Shown piece by piece: positions 24,409 through 38,260 of a DNA stretch of 64,000 nucleotides. The notes beneath the pieces are model-generated. The model did no database searches. It worked only from the letters and a program-made list of their open reading frames with translations, and was not told the DNA's origin. Origin of the DNA: Centropus unirufus (Eukaryota > Chordata > Aves > Cuculiformes > Centropidae); NCBI GenBank assembly GCA_013397695.1, contig VYZI01000129.1, positions 533,730-597,729 on the forward strand. The letters are read 5' to 3'. A program made the translations under genes and the position numbers. Position 1 is the first letter of the stretch. Each line of letters opens with the position of its first letter.

Positions 24409-26706
24409 GGGCATGTTTGCAGCGATTAACTGGATTATACAGAAATGTAAGTTGCAGAATCTCAGCCTCAGCTAGCTGCTAGCTGGATATGTTTCATTGT
24501 ATCAATTCTAAATTTTTATAGGCTCTATGAGTTTATCTGCTTAAAATGGAGATCACTTTTTTACGTATGTCATATTTCAGTGTCATAAATGTATTATTTT
24601 CTAGACTCGAGTGGGTTACTGAAGTTTGCTTTTGTTAGAGTATTTTTTTTAATTAGAAACCAAAATGAAATAACAACAAAAGAAAACAACAAATCATTTG
24701 AAGGTTCCATGGGATATAGTTAGATGAGGGTATTTAAAATTATTTTTACTTAAGCACTTTTTTTTCTATTTAAAAGTAATTACTAAGTTATTGCTATAGT
24801 AACTGCTAAAAGTATCACGCCCCATTTGCAGGGTAAGCAAGTGTAGGTCGTACAAATGATACATATGTTCCTGAACTTAATTTGAAAAAGCTGTTAAAAC
24901 ACCCATTTTGGTGAACTTCAGCATTATAAACATTGTTCTGTACATTTTGGAGCTATTATAAGCTTAATCCACTACATTTTTAATGGTTGTTTAATCACTG
25001 CTCTTTACTAATTTAAAATGAAAACATTTTAATACCAACACTTACTGCGGTAAAACAACTTTAGTTATACTAATAAAGCATTAACTCAATGATATTGTGA
25101 AGTATCCACTCATAATCAGCAGGATTATTATAAAATTTCTGAATACTTTCTTTCCAATCTTTGCTTTTAGATAATGTCCTACTTCAAAAATTGCCTTGGT
25201 TCTGTAGCAGTACAGGCTGCTGCTATATGTAGTTTCACCTACCAAACACTTAAAATACCTTTATTATGCAAGCTTGATACAAACTTGATTAGGTTATTCC
25301 TGATAACCATTTAATTCAGATATGTGTTAGGAAAAAAAACTGGTAAAAGTGGCAAGAAAATCAATATGGATTCTTCAAGTACTGGAATATTTGTCTAATG
25401 CATAGTGTAATCTCTTCAAAATGTAATTTGCTGAGCATAACGCAGCATTGACTTATGAGATGTAAACAACTGCTTACGCAGGTGTGTTACATTCATGGAA
25501 ATGAAGCAAATAAATTATTCATTCGTCTAAGAAGTGAAGGTAATTTTATTTATTTCATAGCTCAGCATGCTTTTCTTTCCCAAGAGATGACAGATGATGA
25601 GGTAAGATATGATTTCATAATTGAAAGTCCAAGCAGGCTCCAGGGAGCAAAAATGCAGCATTTAAAGATGAGATTCTAATACACTCTACTGCAGTTCAGT
25701 TCTTGACACCTTTACATTCAGATGCGTAACTGTATTGTTCAAAGTTAAAAATAAGTAAATAGATTAATAAATTTACCAGCTGAACTTTGAAATAGCATTT
25801 TGCTATTTAGAAAATAGTGTTAATACTTACAATTATTGTAATACAACTCTTACTTAAATGCTCTTTTGAAGCTCAGATTTTGCATTAAATTATACTTCTG
25901 CTCTGTCTGTAAAAGGCATTCACTTCTGCCACCATAACAGTGGGCAGGCTGCATACGGTTCTGATGTGTTGAGTACAGCCATTCCCAGAGACTTAGTTTT
26001 GCATTAATGCCTTTAAAGGCATTAATAAAGGAAATAAAGGAAAGTGGCACATTTTAAAACTCGATTTTAACTTGTCTTTGATTTCCACATGATAGGATTT
26101 ATCTGTCAACTAGCAACATTAACTGACAATATCACCATTTTTCTTGGTATAAATCCAGGAAATTAATTTTTTGCCCTTAATAGATACAAGATACTTGCAT
26201 ATATTGATGATACAGTTTCATTTGGGTCCTTTGAACTTTTCATTTGAACCATTTCAAATTTGGGTGGTCTAATTCTTCTGTAGTTTCTTGGTTTCCTTGC
26301 TTGGTATTCTGTCTTTCGTGTTCCCAACTTTGAGTTCAACCTCCTGAGTATACTGAAAATGCCACAAAGGTAGGCTGTTGTTGATGTATGAAATAGAAGA
26401 AGGAAAATTGTCCCTGAAAAAGTGATTCCATGCTGATTACAAAAATAGGATAAATAAGCAAAATATAATTCATATTGAACTGTTTTCTCTTTGAATTTGT
26501 TCGAGAAAATGAAGAATACCCTGATGAGAAGCATCAGTATTTTTTTTTCAAAGGCAAGTTACCTGCCCTCACTGCTGAACTCTTTTCTCTTCCTTCATGT
26601 TCCAGAACTTCAGTGTCACAGAAAAAGAATAAACAGTAGCAGTTCATTGACTTTCTTAATTGCTGATGCCCCTGCTAATTTCCTAAGCACATAAGTATGG
26701 TTTAAA
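24409..26706 (+). other. AT-rich intron segment
   Basis: No recognisable exon or transposon. The minus-strand frame 26163-26534 and the small plus-strand frames have no identifiable domain and are not called. Confidence 0.5.
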
Positions 26707-27462
26707 AATCATAGAATCACTTGGGGTGGAATGGACGTTTTAAATATCATCTAGTTTCAACTCCCTTGCCATGGGTAGGGACACCTCCCTCTAGTTCAGA
26801 TTGGTCATAGCCTCATCTAGCCTGATCCTGAACACCTTCAGGGATGAAGTATCCACAACTTCCCTCAACAACCTGTGCCAGTGCCTCACCACCTTCACAG
26901 TAAAAAAATTCTCCCATCCATCTAATCTAAACCTCCCCTCTTTCAGCTTAAAACCATTTCCCCTCATCCTATCACTGCACTCCCTAATAGAGTCCCTCGT
27001 CAGCTTTCTTATAGGCCCCCTCTAAGTACTGGAAATTTTGTCCTCACAGGGAAGGTACTCCATCCTTCTGATCATATTCATGGCCCTCCTCTGGACTTGC
27101 TCTAACAGTTCCACACCCTTCCTGTGCTGAGAACTCCAGAATCGAATGCAGTGCTTCAAGTGAGGTCACAAAAGAGCAGAGTAGGAGGGAAGAAACCTCC
27201 TTCAGCCTGCTGGTTACATGTCTTTTAATGCAGCCCAAAATACGGTTGGCTTTCCGGCCTGCAGATTCACACTGGCAGCTCACTTTGAGCTTCTCATCCA
27301 TCAACACCCCCAAGTCCTTCCCTTCAGGGTTACTCTTAATCCATTCTCCACTCAGCCTGTATTTGTGCTTGGAATTCCCCCAGCACAAGTATAGGATCTT
27401 TCACTTGGCCTTGTTGAACTTCATGAGATTAGCACAGGCCCGCCTGTCAAGGTCCCCCTGGA
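26707..27462 (-). mobile_element. CR1 LINE fragment, antisense, about 0.75 kb
   Basis: The CR1 3' terminus is at the left (AATCATAGAATCACTTGGGG from 26707). Reading leftward on the minus strand gives the ORF2 C-terminal region, including RKANRILGCIKRHVTSRLKE, GKDLGVLMDEKL and EEGHEYDQKDGVPSL in one frame (27388 down to 27044). The 5' truncation lies near 27462. Diverged, with a partly open frame. Confidence 0.92.
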
Positions 27463-29917
27463 AAAACAAAAATACTGCCTTAGAAATGTATTAGGAAGTT
27501 CCATTTTCTATAAGACAAAACCACTTGCCCTAGTTCCTGGATTCTCACGGAATCAAAAAAATGTTTAGAAGTTAAGGTGTATGATATCTGATTTGGAAAA
27601 TGAAAAGCTAGATGTGGCTTTTCAAAAGGTGGTAATGCTTTCTTGTGAGGTAAAGATATCATCAAGATAGTTTTCTGTTTTGTATACTCTTTTTTTTTAA
27701 TATGGAAAAAGAATACATAGTTTAAAAACAGTAAGCATATCATTACTGAATATTCTAAGAGAAGCTGTTGAATATGAAATTAAACCAAAGCAAACAATCA
27801 CACGTCCAAGTATTTGTGAAGTACGAGAGTTAATGAGACACTGCTTTTACTGACAGCATTTGTAACTTATTTGTCACGTTACATATAACTTTCTTTTTCT
27901 CAATGTGATCAAAGCCCAGTCTCCAAATTAGCTAACATCTGCCTGGCATTTTTTTTTTATAAAGCCTACCAATTGTGGTGCCTCATGGTGTTGATTTAAT
28001 CTCCTGCCACTTTCTATTTAGCAGGTGTCAAGTATCACAAACTATTGAGATATAATGCTGCACCTTGAAGGAATACTGCATTTAGCATTTCCTGTTCAGT
28101 AAAACATGCTGGATTATACCAGCAAAGGGAGGAGAACAGAACCTAGTCAGCTACAGCTCACCTGGCCCTGCTTAACTCATTCACATTCACATTTAAATCA
28201 GTTGATAATTTGTAGAAAAAGCACCGCACGAAAGGATGGAAATCAGGAGTCTTTTCTTCTGGCTGTTCTAATAGCAGCACTAGAAATTTGGGTGCTTTAT
28301 TCTCTGAATACTTAGTGGGGATTTTTTACATATTTAAAGTATTGTCTATCATTGCAGAATACTTTGAAACGGTCCTCTAAAAGCACTAGAGGAAACTGGT
28401 ATGGGTAAATATTGTCTAAATGAAGAAAATAAAAAAAATAAAAAAAAGATGATAAATTCTGAAACTCTGGAAGGTTAAACATAAAAAAACGTCAGGCAGG
28501 TCAAAAAGGCTTTGAAGAACAACTAGTAAAATGCGTCCAATCTAATGACACATTTTTCTCTTATATTTCAAGGGCAGTTTGGCAGTGAACAAGTCCATAA
28601 GGTTGATGGACAAAACCAAAAAAGGAGTAATGGAAAAGCCAGGGCCATTTCAGAGAAGCTGAAATCAATCTTTCTATCTTTATGCTCTTTATTCTCTCTT
28701 CACTTACAAGAAACTGCAGAAGCATCTAGGCTAGTTCCCTTCTTTGAGTGAGACTCTTCAAAAGATCTTTTGGAAAATAAACTACGTTAATGATAGCTGA
28801 ATTAACTGAGAAAATGAACATCACATATTTTCTGTGACTTCAATGCCAGGTCAGTTTTAAGTAAGACATTATCTATGATACCAGAAAAGGTTTTGGGAGA
28901 GCTTCAGGGAACTACAAGCCACAAGGCTAATGTCCTGCTGTATCAGGTAAGATAACAGAAATAACATTTAGGAATAGAATTGGGGAATATGCTGCTAATT
29001 ATGACCTAGTGAAGAAGAGTCAATGGATTTGAGGGATTTTTTAAAGATAAATTGTACTCTAAAACCTATTGGTGGTCATGTGGATAAGGGATTGATGGAA
29101 GCTTTATAAATTTCCAAAATGCTGCTGCTGAGTACCATAAAACAGGCTTTTAAGGAAAGTGAGCAGCTAAAGGGTAGGAAACAGTAAAACAGTAAATGTT
29201 TATTGCAGCTGGAGATCAGAGTAGTGAAATTCTACAAGCTGCTAAGTTCTTTAATGCCCTGAAAAATGAATAATCAGTGCAATGAAAAACAATTCACTGA
29301 AGAAATCAAGTTAGTCAGTTGAAGAACTGTAGAATAAAGAGCCTTATAACACTGAGGAACCATATCATGAAATGACATAATGAAATGCAGCATACGTCTG
29401 AAATGGTGCATAGGCACAGACAGAGGACAAAAAGTCCTGACAACTGCAGTTTACAGTGACGAACCAAGGAGTAGTATGGAGTGTTCATGCCTGATATATG
29501 AGTAAAAGTGTCAACTCAGCACTGAGTAATCTTAAGAAGTCCAGAATCAAGTGTTATTAATTAATAAGGAAATAGGTGGGGGAATTCACTGTATCGAAGA
29601 CACAGCATGGGTAATCATATTTGAATTTTGCAATTTTGCAAAATTTTGGTTCCTAGCAATTTTTAGAGAGATACAAAAGAATCAGGAATGATCAGAGAAA
29701 AATATTGAAGTTATTAGTGAGAAAGTCAACAAAGCTACATCTGACTGAAGAATAATAGACCAGCAGAGACAGTTGTATGTTTGATCTGTCTTGCCTTTCT
29801 TCTTGCCAGACTTCTGAAATCAAGCAATAAGGTTGTTATCACATTTCCTGTAACAGAATTTGGAGTTCAATCTTCATTCTGACAGAATTCTCTATTGGTT
29901 GTCATAAACCAATGTTA

Positions 29918-30003
29918 AACAACAAAAAAAACCAAAAACAGACAAACAAGCAAAAAGAAAACAGAAAAAAAACCCACCAAAAAACAAAAACAAGAACAAA
30001 CCA
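29918..30003. repeat. A-rich low-complexity tract with scattered C/G
   Basis: About 85 nt made almost only of A with single C or G interruptions (AACAAAAAAAACCAAAAACA and similar). It resembles a decayed poly-A or CAAAA-type simple repeat. Confidence 0.85.
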
Positions 30004-33000
30004 TTTTTGGTTTGTCAATCTTACTGCTATTTGACAGTTGATTTATTTTACCTTGAAATGCCAATATAGTCTGGCATTTTTACAGTAACATAATTTTCTT
30101 TTCTGTAGTTTTGATTCTACTTTTAATAATAGCTTCAAACTATTAATCTTTAATACTCAGTTACTTCCTTTAAGATTCTTGAATCGCTGCTCTGAACAAT
30201 TGGTTATATTATTCTCTGTCCCGCCCCTACCTTTTCTTTTTCTTTTTCTAATGTATAGTGCACAGAAGCTATAAAATCAATTCAATTCTACTCTTGGTGA
30301 AAACTTCTGAAATCAGGATTTTCACAAGGAAGGGCATATGGTTTCTTTATCTCCCATGATTTTTGCTCCCTCGCAGCCCCTAAAATAGTTTACAGGTTAG
30401 AGGTATCATGTTTTACAAGGACATAGAACAAGTGTTCCAAGAAACTTGCTCTTAACCAACACATTGATAAAGAAATCGAAAATTTCTCTTAAATATAACC
30501 TACAGGATAGTTTTGTCTAGTGGAAGAGAAATGCACAAAGTTGAGTAAAGCACGGCTAATGAAGTAATTGTACCTTATGGAAGTTATCAACAGAAGGTCG
30601 GTCAGTTAAAGTCACAAACCGACTATGCCAATTAAGATTTGTTTGTTTTTTTTAATAGGCAACAGGATATAATTACCAGTGTCAGGTTAGACAGTTGCAG
30701 TAGCTATGCTGGTTTAATGATTTGTTCTGAAATTATACTTGGCAGTTGAGGTGAATAAACATTGTTACATAAATAATTATGAGCATTTTGAACTCCTTCA
30801 GGCTGATTAGAGAACTATAGATAAAAATGGCTTGTTCAGTCAAACACAGAACTGTTCTTTAAGATTTGAAGATTTCTACCAAAATCACTTTTGAAAATGA
30901 AGGACAAACATACCTCTTAAAAAGAGGGGGTTTTAATTAGTTTCTTCATTTTAGTATTAAATGAGTGGCGAGGTTTCTTTTGCTTTCAACATCACTTAAA
31001 ATAATTTGCATTTCCTTAGGCTATGGTATTCAGACAGAGATCTGAAGTGTATGCCTACATTCATAGTTAGGAATGTAACCTATACAAGTGTCAGCACCTA
31101 AGATAAAAGTCCTGTGTTTCCAGTCTTCCAGGATTTTTGTGTGTTTTTTGTATTGAAAAGTTAGTTACTTCCACTTTGCCTTTTGTGTATAGCTCATAAC
31201 GTGTTCCTGCTTGTCACCAGACTATATTGCCAAGGTCTTTACACTTTCTCTGTGAGCTATCAAACCTCTTTACTCTTTGAAATTTTTAGTGTTTTCTTAC
31301 TTGATGACAAAGTTCATTAATTGCATATTCTGGGTTATAGCAGCCTAATACTTTCTATGGGATAAGTGGAAATTATCATTATAATCTAATCATTGTCAGG
31401 CAGAAGACATGGATTTCAGTACTTTGAGGTTGTAAATGAGTTAAAATTCAGGGAATTAATTAGCTGGACGCATGAGGAATGGAAACCAAGGCATCTGCAC
31501 AATAATAATCTTATTTCACCCCCAAATAGTGAGAATGTGAAAGTGAATGCCAATAGTTCTAGGCCCACACAGTAGGTGAAGGTGATTACTAAATCTCTCA
31601 GGTTGGGGAAAAGGTATCAGTTGTCGCGATATTGGCCTTGCATTTGGTAAAAGTGTAGAAACCCCAATATTCTTGAATACCCACTATTTCTTGAGGTAAT
31701 ATTAAAGTTTATTGCCTAACAGAAAGGTACAAACTTACCTAATTTTGGTTAAAAGTAAATATTACATTGAAATAACACATTAAGTAAAATGGGTTATTTC
31801 ACTCAACATAGAAATGCTGCTTTCAGCTTTGAAAACATAAGTTTTATATGCATTTAATACCTGCTATGTAGACTTACATTTTATAGAAGAAAAATCCTGT
31901 TTTTTTTTTTTTGCTATGGATCATTGAGAGCTTAAGAACCTCTATGTTCTTTTCTCTATATTTATTGTCTTTAATGCTTCATGAATGCTCAGATCTTGAT
32001 ATGTTTTTATAGAGATCTTAATCTTTTAATAGAGAGAAATTACTTTTGTTGATCTTTATTCATAGAAAAATCATAGGTAAACTAGAATTGCACAGGGAAG
32101 GTAACAGTATCTTAGCATGAAAGAGGTACATGCTTCCATAACCCCAAGAAAGCATTCAACTCTAGATCTTGTCTTTCTTTCTGGATAAAGACGGTATTGT
32201 TTAAACAGCAAAACTGCTACTTTTGAAAAGCTACTTCACAAATACTCTCTAAAATCTTCCGCAAAGTTTTGTGATGTTTCCTGTTGTGGATTCATGTAGC
32301 TTTTACAGGCTTCAGCAGGAAACAGTAGCAGGAAGGTGGAAAACACAGAGAAGGAAACTGAGTTTAAGCAGAAATCTAGTTGCAGAAGAGAATAAGAAAG
32401 CTGAATCATGGAAAAAAGTGTAGAAATAAGAGCTGGCTTTTTGGTGAAAGAAAATGCAGGGGCTGAAATATAGAGGCGAGGTGGATGAGAGATGGAATGG
32501 GGACAAGGAAGAAAGGTGTTGTAATGGAGTGCTGAGTTGGGAATACCTGAGTTGCAATAATCACGGGACAAGGCAGGAGAGTAAAGACTCATTTGAACAG
32601 GAAGCAAGAAAGATAAGGTAGGAGATCCAAATAGAACCTTTTGTACTGCATGACACTTGTGATATATTTTGTCTTCTTCTTTTTTTCAAATAACTCTCTG
32701 ATTTATTTTTTTCTTTTCTTTATGATCATGGACAAATAACTTTTGCTTAATTTAACCAATGTTAAAAGCATGGCTTCGTATGGACTTGTAAATTTATGGC
32801 ATAATATTATTTATGAGGTTGTTGATCTATTCATAGTTCTTTTTATACCTTTTCCATTGATTTTGTTAAAAACATGTCTGCTGGAGTCTAGTGGTAGGTT
32901 GGAAAAGTAAGTAGAGTATGTTCTTCTCTGCAAATACAAATAGAGCACTAATTCCATGACACTTTTTCTGGGGAAAATCTATTAACACATCCAGATTTTT

Positions 33001-34877
33001 GGAAGGCGGAAGAGCAAGTAATCAGAAGTAATTCTTCTGGTAGTAATAAGAAGGTGAGCAAAAGTCTAAGGGACCAAGTACCCAGTAGGGACAGAGTCCC
33101 AAATTAGGAGAGAGGGAGACTTTGCTTTTTTTGTAGTCTGGGAAAAAGAAGCTTTCATTATGCCATGAGGGGAAATCATAACACAGTAAATGTGGAGCTG
33201 CTCTTGCTTTAACACTAATGTAGGACTTTTGTGTCTAGTAGAATTATGGCTAGAGAAATGAAGGATGGACTACTTGAGAACAGAGTTGTATAATGCTTGG
33301 TCTTATGATACCAGAATCTCTCCAGAACTGGAGTTTTATAATTAAGTAAGGACTATGAATTTTACATCTTCTAAGGTCTATGTGGTTTAAAACTTAGAGG
33401 CTATGCTTGACAGCAAAAATGTCTCTGCAGTCCACTCTGAGTGCTTTGGAAAAAATCTCACTGTCAGCACTAAAGCACAGCTATGTCCCTGTAACCTGCT
33501 TCTCTCAGATACCTCTGATTCTCTGTCACTGTTACAAACTCCTTGCTTGTAGTATCTGCTGTTCTGTATATCCTACTCGAGAAGGTTTGCTTTTGAGGAA
33601 GGACTATTCTCCTTTTTCAAGCTGCTGTTTTTCTGTTTAACAATAGTGCAATCGTTGGGCAAAAACAAATGGATATTTTCCTTTTTGCTGATGAGAGTCG
33701 TCCTTCAACAGATAAATTGTGAACAAACAAAGGAGTTAAAGCCTCTGTCATCACTGAATTAATCTCTACATTTCAAAGTGTGTCCTTGAGGACTATAATA
33801 TTTGGTTTAACTCTTCTTGAGGTGGAGAGGAAAGGGAGAGAAAGTGAATATCAGGGAAATAGGATAAATATTTTCTGACTGAAATGAAAAGCTATTCATG
33901 TAAGCAATCACTGATGAAAATATTGCAAAATAGAGTACCTAAAGTACTCTTTTGACCTTGCAGAGTGAAAAGTATGAGAAATTACATAGTGTTTTGACTT
34001 ATAACAAGATATAAGTTGAACCAATATATTTTCTGAAGAGAATGCTTTCAGTGGCATGTATTCCTGAAGTCAATGAGAAGTATTCAGTGCTTTATCAACT
34101 CACAGACTTATTAATTAAATCTAGTGAGTGTGTGTGTTTTTGGAACAGATAGGGTAGAAAGTGGCAGGGAAGAAAAAAATAGTCAGGCTTCTAAGAATTT
34201 CCTTTCTCGTGGATTTATTCCCTGTTTCTATCCCTTGCTTTTCTCTCTTTTTTTTTTTTTCTTTCCTAACTGAATCTCTTTGTCTTCTGCCTCAATGACT
34301 TTATAAAAAATTAATCAATCTATTCACAGTATGGTATGTCTTAAAATCCCATCATTTCTTATACAGATGAAATGATGCCCCTGTTTCAAATAAAGAAGTG
34401 ATCCTCCTTCAGGAGTCAGCTGAATTGGCTTTTGTTTTGCAGTTCATTTCAGCATCAGGACATGAGTGAATGCCATCCTTTTCTCTGTGTGATAAAGCTT
34501 GGAAATGTAACTGTTTGTAAAATGCCAAACAAAACTGTGCTCCCCCAAGATTGAAATGTTATTTTCAACAACAATTCTTTTTTTTTAAAAGCCACTACCA
34601 CATATTGAGATTGTTGTAGGAGGCCCAGCAGTTCAATTCAGAGCTATGAAATATTTATATCTATCTTCTAACCTTGAGATCCAGAGAAAACAACATTCAT
34701 ATTTTTCTTTGTTAATATCCATTGACTTTATGGAAAGTCAGTGGATCTAATAGTGAAATTGGACCATATTTATAGAAATAGTCAGATTCTGTTTATACTG
34801 ATCCATAGTTATTTATAGGATAAAACACCATTTGTGGAAATATGCAGACAATCAAAAGTCCACTCATTTGTGGTTTA

Positions 34878-34901
34878 AAATGAGTGAAATTTCACTCATT
34901 T
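34878..34901. repeat. Perfect 24-bp palindrome
   Basis: The arm AAATGAGTGAAA (34878-34889) is followed directly by its exact reverse complement (34890-34901), with no spacer. ACTCATTTG occurs again at 34862, so the ACTCATTT word appears in three orientations or copies within 40 bp. Confidence 0.95.
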
Positions 34902-36009
34902 GAAATTGAAATGCTGATTCAAAAAAGCACAGTGACTTCACCTGAATAGAACTGTTAACAGTTCACTTAATTTTTTAAAAATATTTTGAGTCTCGTTTAA
35001 TGTTCAATACAGACAATAGGATTGCTTGAAAGGTGTCAGCCAGCCAGTCACCAATACCTATTTTACATTGCCCAGTGAGCAATACAAGGTTTATTTTTTT
35101 CAATTTACATTTCAATTGTTTATCTATCTCCATTGAGATTTAGTTATTAATGTTTCAAAATCACTGGATGAAATTTGATATATGAATGAGAAAGGATTAA
35201 GATGATGTCAGTGTTAGTTCCCAAGAAATTATGTTTTTGACCAAGACAGTAAAACTGTATAAAAACGAATATAACTTGCAAGGACTTTTTTGTAGTTTCT
35301 GACTTTTTAACTTGACCCTATTTGCAAGTAGCATCTATTTTTAATAGAAACCAAAGAATGCAAAAAAAATCTTTAATATAGGCTGACTTCATCTTCACTT
35401 CGTTTTTTACATCTGTGCAATATGATGAACAAGGCTGACATAAACTGTGGTAAAACAGACTGCTAGGCTATGCTGATTTTGTAATCGAAGTGAGAGTATT
35501 ACACATAGTCAGAGTGGAAAACATGGGTTTAACACCCGTGGTCACAGCTCAAAACACACAATAATTATATGTAATAAGTAGTGGAACAGTCAGTCTCCAT
35601 TGCATTTGTGATGTGGGACCAAGTTCTTGCATATCCCAGAATGTGTCACAACAAATGAGACTTCTAGAAATTCTTCTTTAAGATGGGGAGCAAATTGTCA
35701 GATGTAAATACATAACTATACAAGTAGTTTGAAATTAAGATTTGAATTTTAGGCAGTTTTGCTAAAAATACTGTGAAATTACAGATGGAGCCAGGACTGT
35801 GCAAGTGAGGCTGGCTGTGTTTCACAGAGAGGTAACAAGAGGCATCATGAGAGAGTTGGAATACAAGGTTGTGGGGAAGCCAAAACCAGGAGAAACTCAG
35901 GTAGAAGTAGTGCTGCCAAAGGACATAATCTGCTGGCGTATATTAAGTTGGAAAAGTAGAATTCAATTATTGTTAGAGCCTGGTAGCAGGAAAAGATTGG
36001 AGGACTAGC

Positions 36010-36086
36010 TGGCTGGGCAGCAGCAATGTTGAGAAGAACCCTGGGGACTGCAAGCTGAGCATGAGCCTGCAGTGTGCACAGATGTG
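36010..36086 (+). mobile_element. Short CR1 remnant, sense
   Basis: The order GCTGGGCAGCAG, AGAAGAACCCTGGGG, then AGCATGAGCCTGCAGTGTGC matches the CR1 segment that also occurs in the 56 kb and 16 kb copies (AGCCGGTAGTGTGCCCAGG at 16690-16708). The flanks on both sides are not recognisably CR1. Confidence 0.55.
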
Positions 36087-37729
36087 GTGGTGGTTATGTT
36101 TCCCTTGTTCTTGAGCTGTCTTTCTCATGGCCATACTCCTGCAAATCCTATCGGTGTCATTATGGTAGATTCGCCTGAGAAGGAAAGGCCAATGGCATGC
36201 AAATCACCCCTTCTTTCTCTCTCTTCCTACCTCTTGGTGGTATCTTTTAGTTTATTTTAGGGGAACAAAAGATTTCAATGCAATTAACATCCAAAGTGTG
36301 AACAGCCTATATGGAATTTGAGTAAGTCCTGCTGAAAACTGCATGGTTATTGAGGTAGAACTTACACACCAGAGAGTATGTTCAGGGCTGGACGTTTTTC
36401 TGGGCATATGCTAAGTCTGCAGACTTGGGTGTAAAATTTTCAGTTATGTAGCTAATATCCTGGATTTTGTCCATTGCTGCACAGATTCCAGGTGCTTCTG
36501 TTGTGTTTGTTCCTCTCCCTCCCTCTCCCCAAACTTTGGAACTGTGGCTTCTCAGTGCAGTGGTAGTTATATGACAGTATTGCTTCATTTTGCAGAATAC
36601 AAAGGGACAATTTCAAGAAAATTACTGGAATACAAGTGCAATGTTAATTTCAAAGTACCAGTGAATGTTGCTTACTAACTGCAAAAATGAGGAAAAATAG
36701 TTTATATTTTTTCCTCTTTGTACCATTATTCAACATTTCATAAACTTTTCACAAGCATATTTTTTAAAAATAAAATGTGAATATGTTTTTTTTGTGGACT
36801 CAGGGCAGTTAATTAAGCATATACTTCTGCTAACTAATATTAAATTAATATTTGGTTTTCATCATATCAAGGACAATTTTTATTATTTACCATAACAGAT
36901 CCTAGTATAGCAGACCAATATAGGTTGACTCCAGAAATTTAAAAAATATGGAATTTATAAGATACAATTGTATTTGCTGTAGTTTGCCTTGATCAGCTAA
37001 GAAAAAACTTAAGATAAGCCTCTTTTTTTCTGTTGGAAAATTACGAATGCCTGATTAACCTTCCCCATGTCACCCATAGCTTTCTAGACCTTTCTTATAC
37101 TTTTCTTCCATCCTTCCTACTCTATTTAGCAAGAAAGCAATCATCCGTCTTTGTTCTTTTCCAGCTCTACACAGCCAGGTTACTCATTATTCATAGTATG
37201 GGGACATCACCAACACATGAGCCTAATGAGATCTTTTCTGCTTCCTTGTCTCTACATTCTTAGTGTCTAATATCATCTCACACTTATCTACATCGACATC
37301 CATTTACTGTTTGATTGCTCTGTAAGTTAATATTGCATAACCTTTCTATCTTATTTCCAGTTCACTTTGTGTAACAAGCATCAACTCAGAAACTTGTGAC
37401 ACCATAACCTTCTAGAAATGAAGGGGGAAATGTAGCTCTGTGGTTTGAAGGAGCTGTTTCAGCTTTTAGCTTGAAGTTTGAAGAGTCACAGTGGACATCT
37501 GATCTTAAAAGCAGAATAAAGTGGAAGTGTATATTTATCTTTTGTCACTATGACTTTTATTGTGCTGCATAAATTATTATTCACCATAGGGGTAAGTTTA
37601 GAGATAGTTTTATGCCAGACATATCACTGTTTATGATCAAGTTTCTCCTTAACCGTTGCTCCTATTATAAATCTTGGTAAACTGTTTTCACAGTTTAGCT
37701 GCAACCTAGACATATTCAACCACTAAAAA
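36087..37729 (+). other. Intron segment without recognised features
   Basis: AT-rich; several short open frames, none with a recognisable domain. Confidence 0.5.
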
Positions 37730-38260
37730 TGAGCAGTTGGGCTCCCAATTCCCTTCCTCCACACTCCCAGGGAAACGGTAAACAAGAGTAAAAGGCTTGC
37801 AAAATAGAAAGGAAAACAACTTTAATATNNNNNNNNNNNNNNNNNNNNNNNNNAAGAAAATAATAGAATATATACAAATATATGAAATTGCACCCCTGCC
37901 CCTTGATGACTATACATCACCACAGATGTAACAGAAGACGCAAGGTAAGTGGCAGGATGGAGATAAGCTCAGGAATGGGATTCAGGAAAGCACAGATCTG
38001 AGATCGGGGGCAAACAGACAAATGAGGTCCTGAGTCAACAGCCATCGAAGAAGAGGGACTTGAATCTCATGATATATGACATATATGGATGGAATACTTT
38101 GGTGGCCAATTTAGGGTCACCTGTCTTTTCCACCGCTTCCTGCAGGTGTGATCTTTTTCTCTTTGTTTTATGGTATCCACCAGCTCAAGGGTGAACTTGG
38201 TTACTACAGGGATAAGTGTAAGCAATGGCCTTTCTGCCTAACGGTGCCTAACAGAAGGTT
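37730..38260 (-). mobile_element. Avian endogenous retroviral LTR remnant, minus orientation
   Basis: Reverse-complementing this interval gives a sequence collinear with the plus-strand copy at about 62985-63357. Landmark pairs are CATCGAAGAAGAGGGA (38043-38058) with TCCTCTTCTTTGATG, AATGAGGTCCTGA (38021-38033) with TGAGGACCTC, and GGATTCAGGAA (37978-37988) with TTCCTGAATCC. TATACAAATATATGAA (37870-37885) and CAGTTGGGCTCCCAATTCCC (37734-37753) also pair. The right-hand LTR end reads TG at 37730 on the plus strand. An ATTAAA signal lies next to the N gap. The high-coordinate boundary is uncertain and no internal viral genes were seen beside it. Confidence 0.6.
37829..37853. other. Assembly gap of 25 N
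   Basis: Twenty-five unresolved bases lie inside the LTR. The related copy has an AT-rich TTATTATTATTG stretch at this place, which probably defeated assembly. Confidence 0.99.

Larger units (their letters stand above)
27463..35999 (+). other. AT-rich intron segment
   Basis: Contents: an A-rich simple repeat at 28427-28449, a longer A/C-rich one at 29918-30003, poly-T near 31901 and 34248, a purine-rich strand-asymmetric stretch at about 32310-32620 (source of long but unconvincing minus-strand open frames), and a perfect palindrome at 34878-34901. No gene or transposon was recognised in the rest. Confidence 0.5.

Noticed and set aside
26163..26534. Minus-strand open frame of 123 codons
   Set aside because: No domain, no splice context, and composition expected from AT-rich DNA.
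32236..32607. Minus-strand open frame of 123 codons with a second overlapping frame
   Set aside because: It comes from a purine-rich tract whose complement avoids stop codons in more than one frame, which indicates composition rather than coding.
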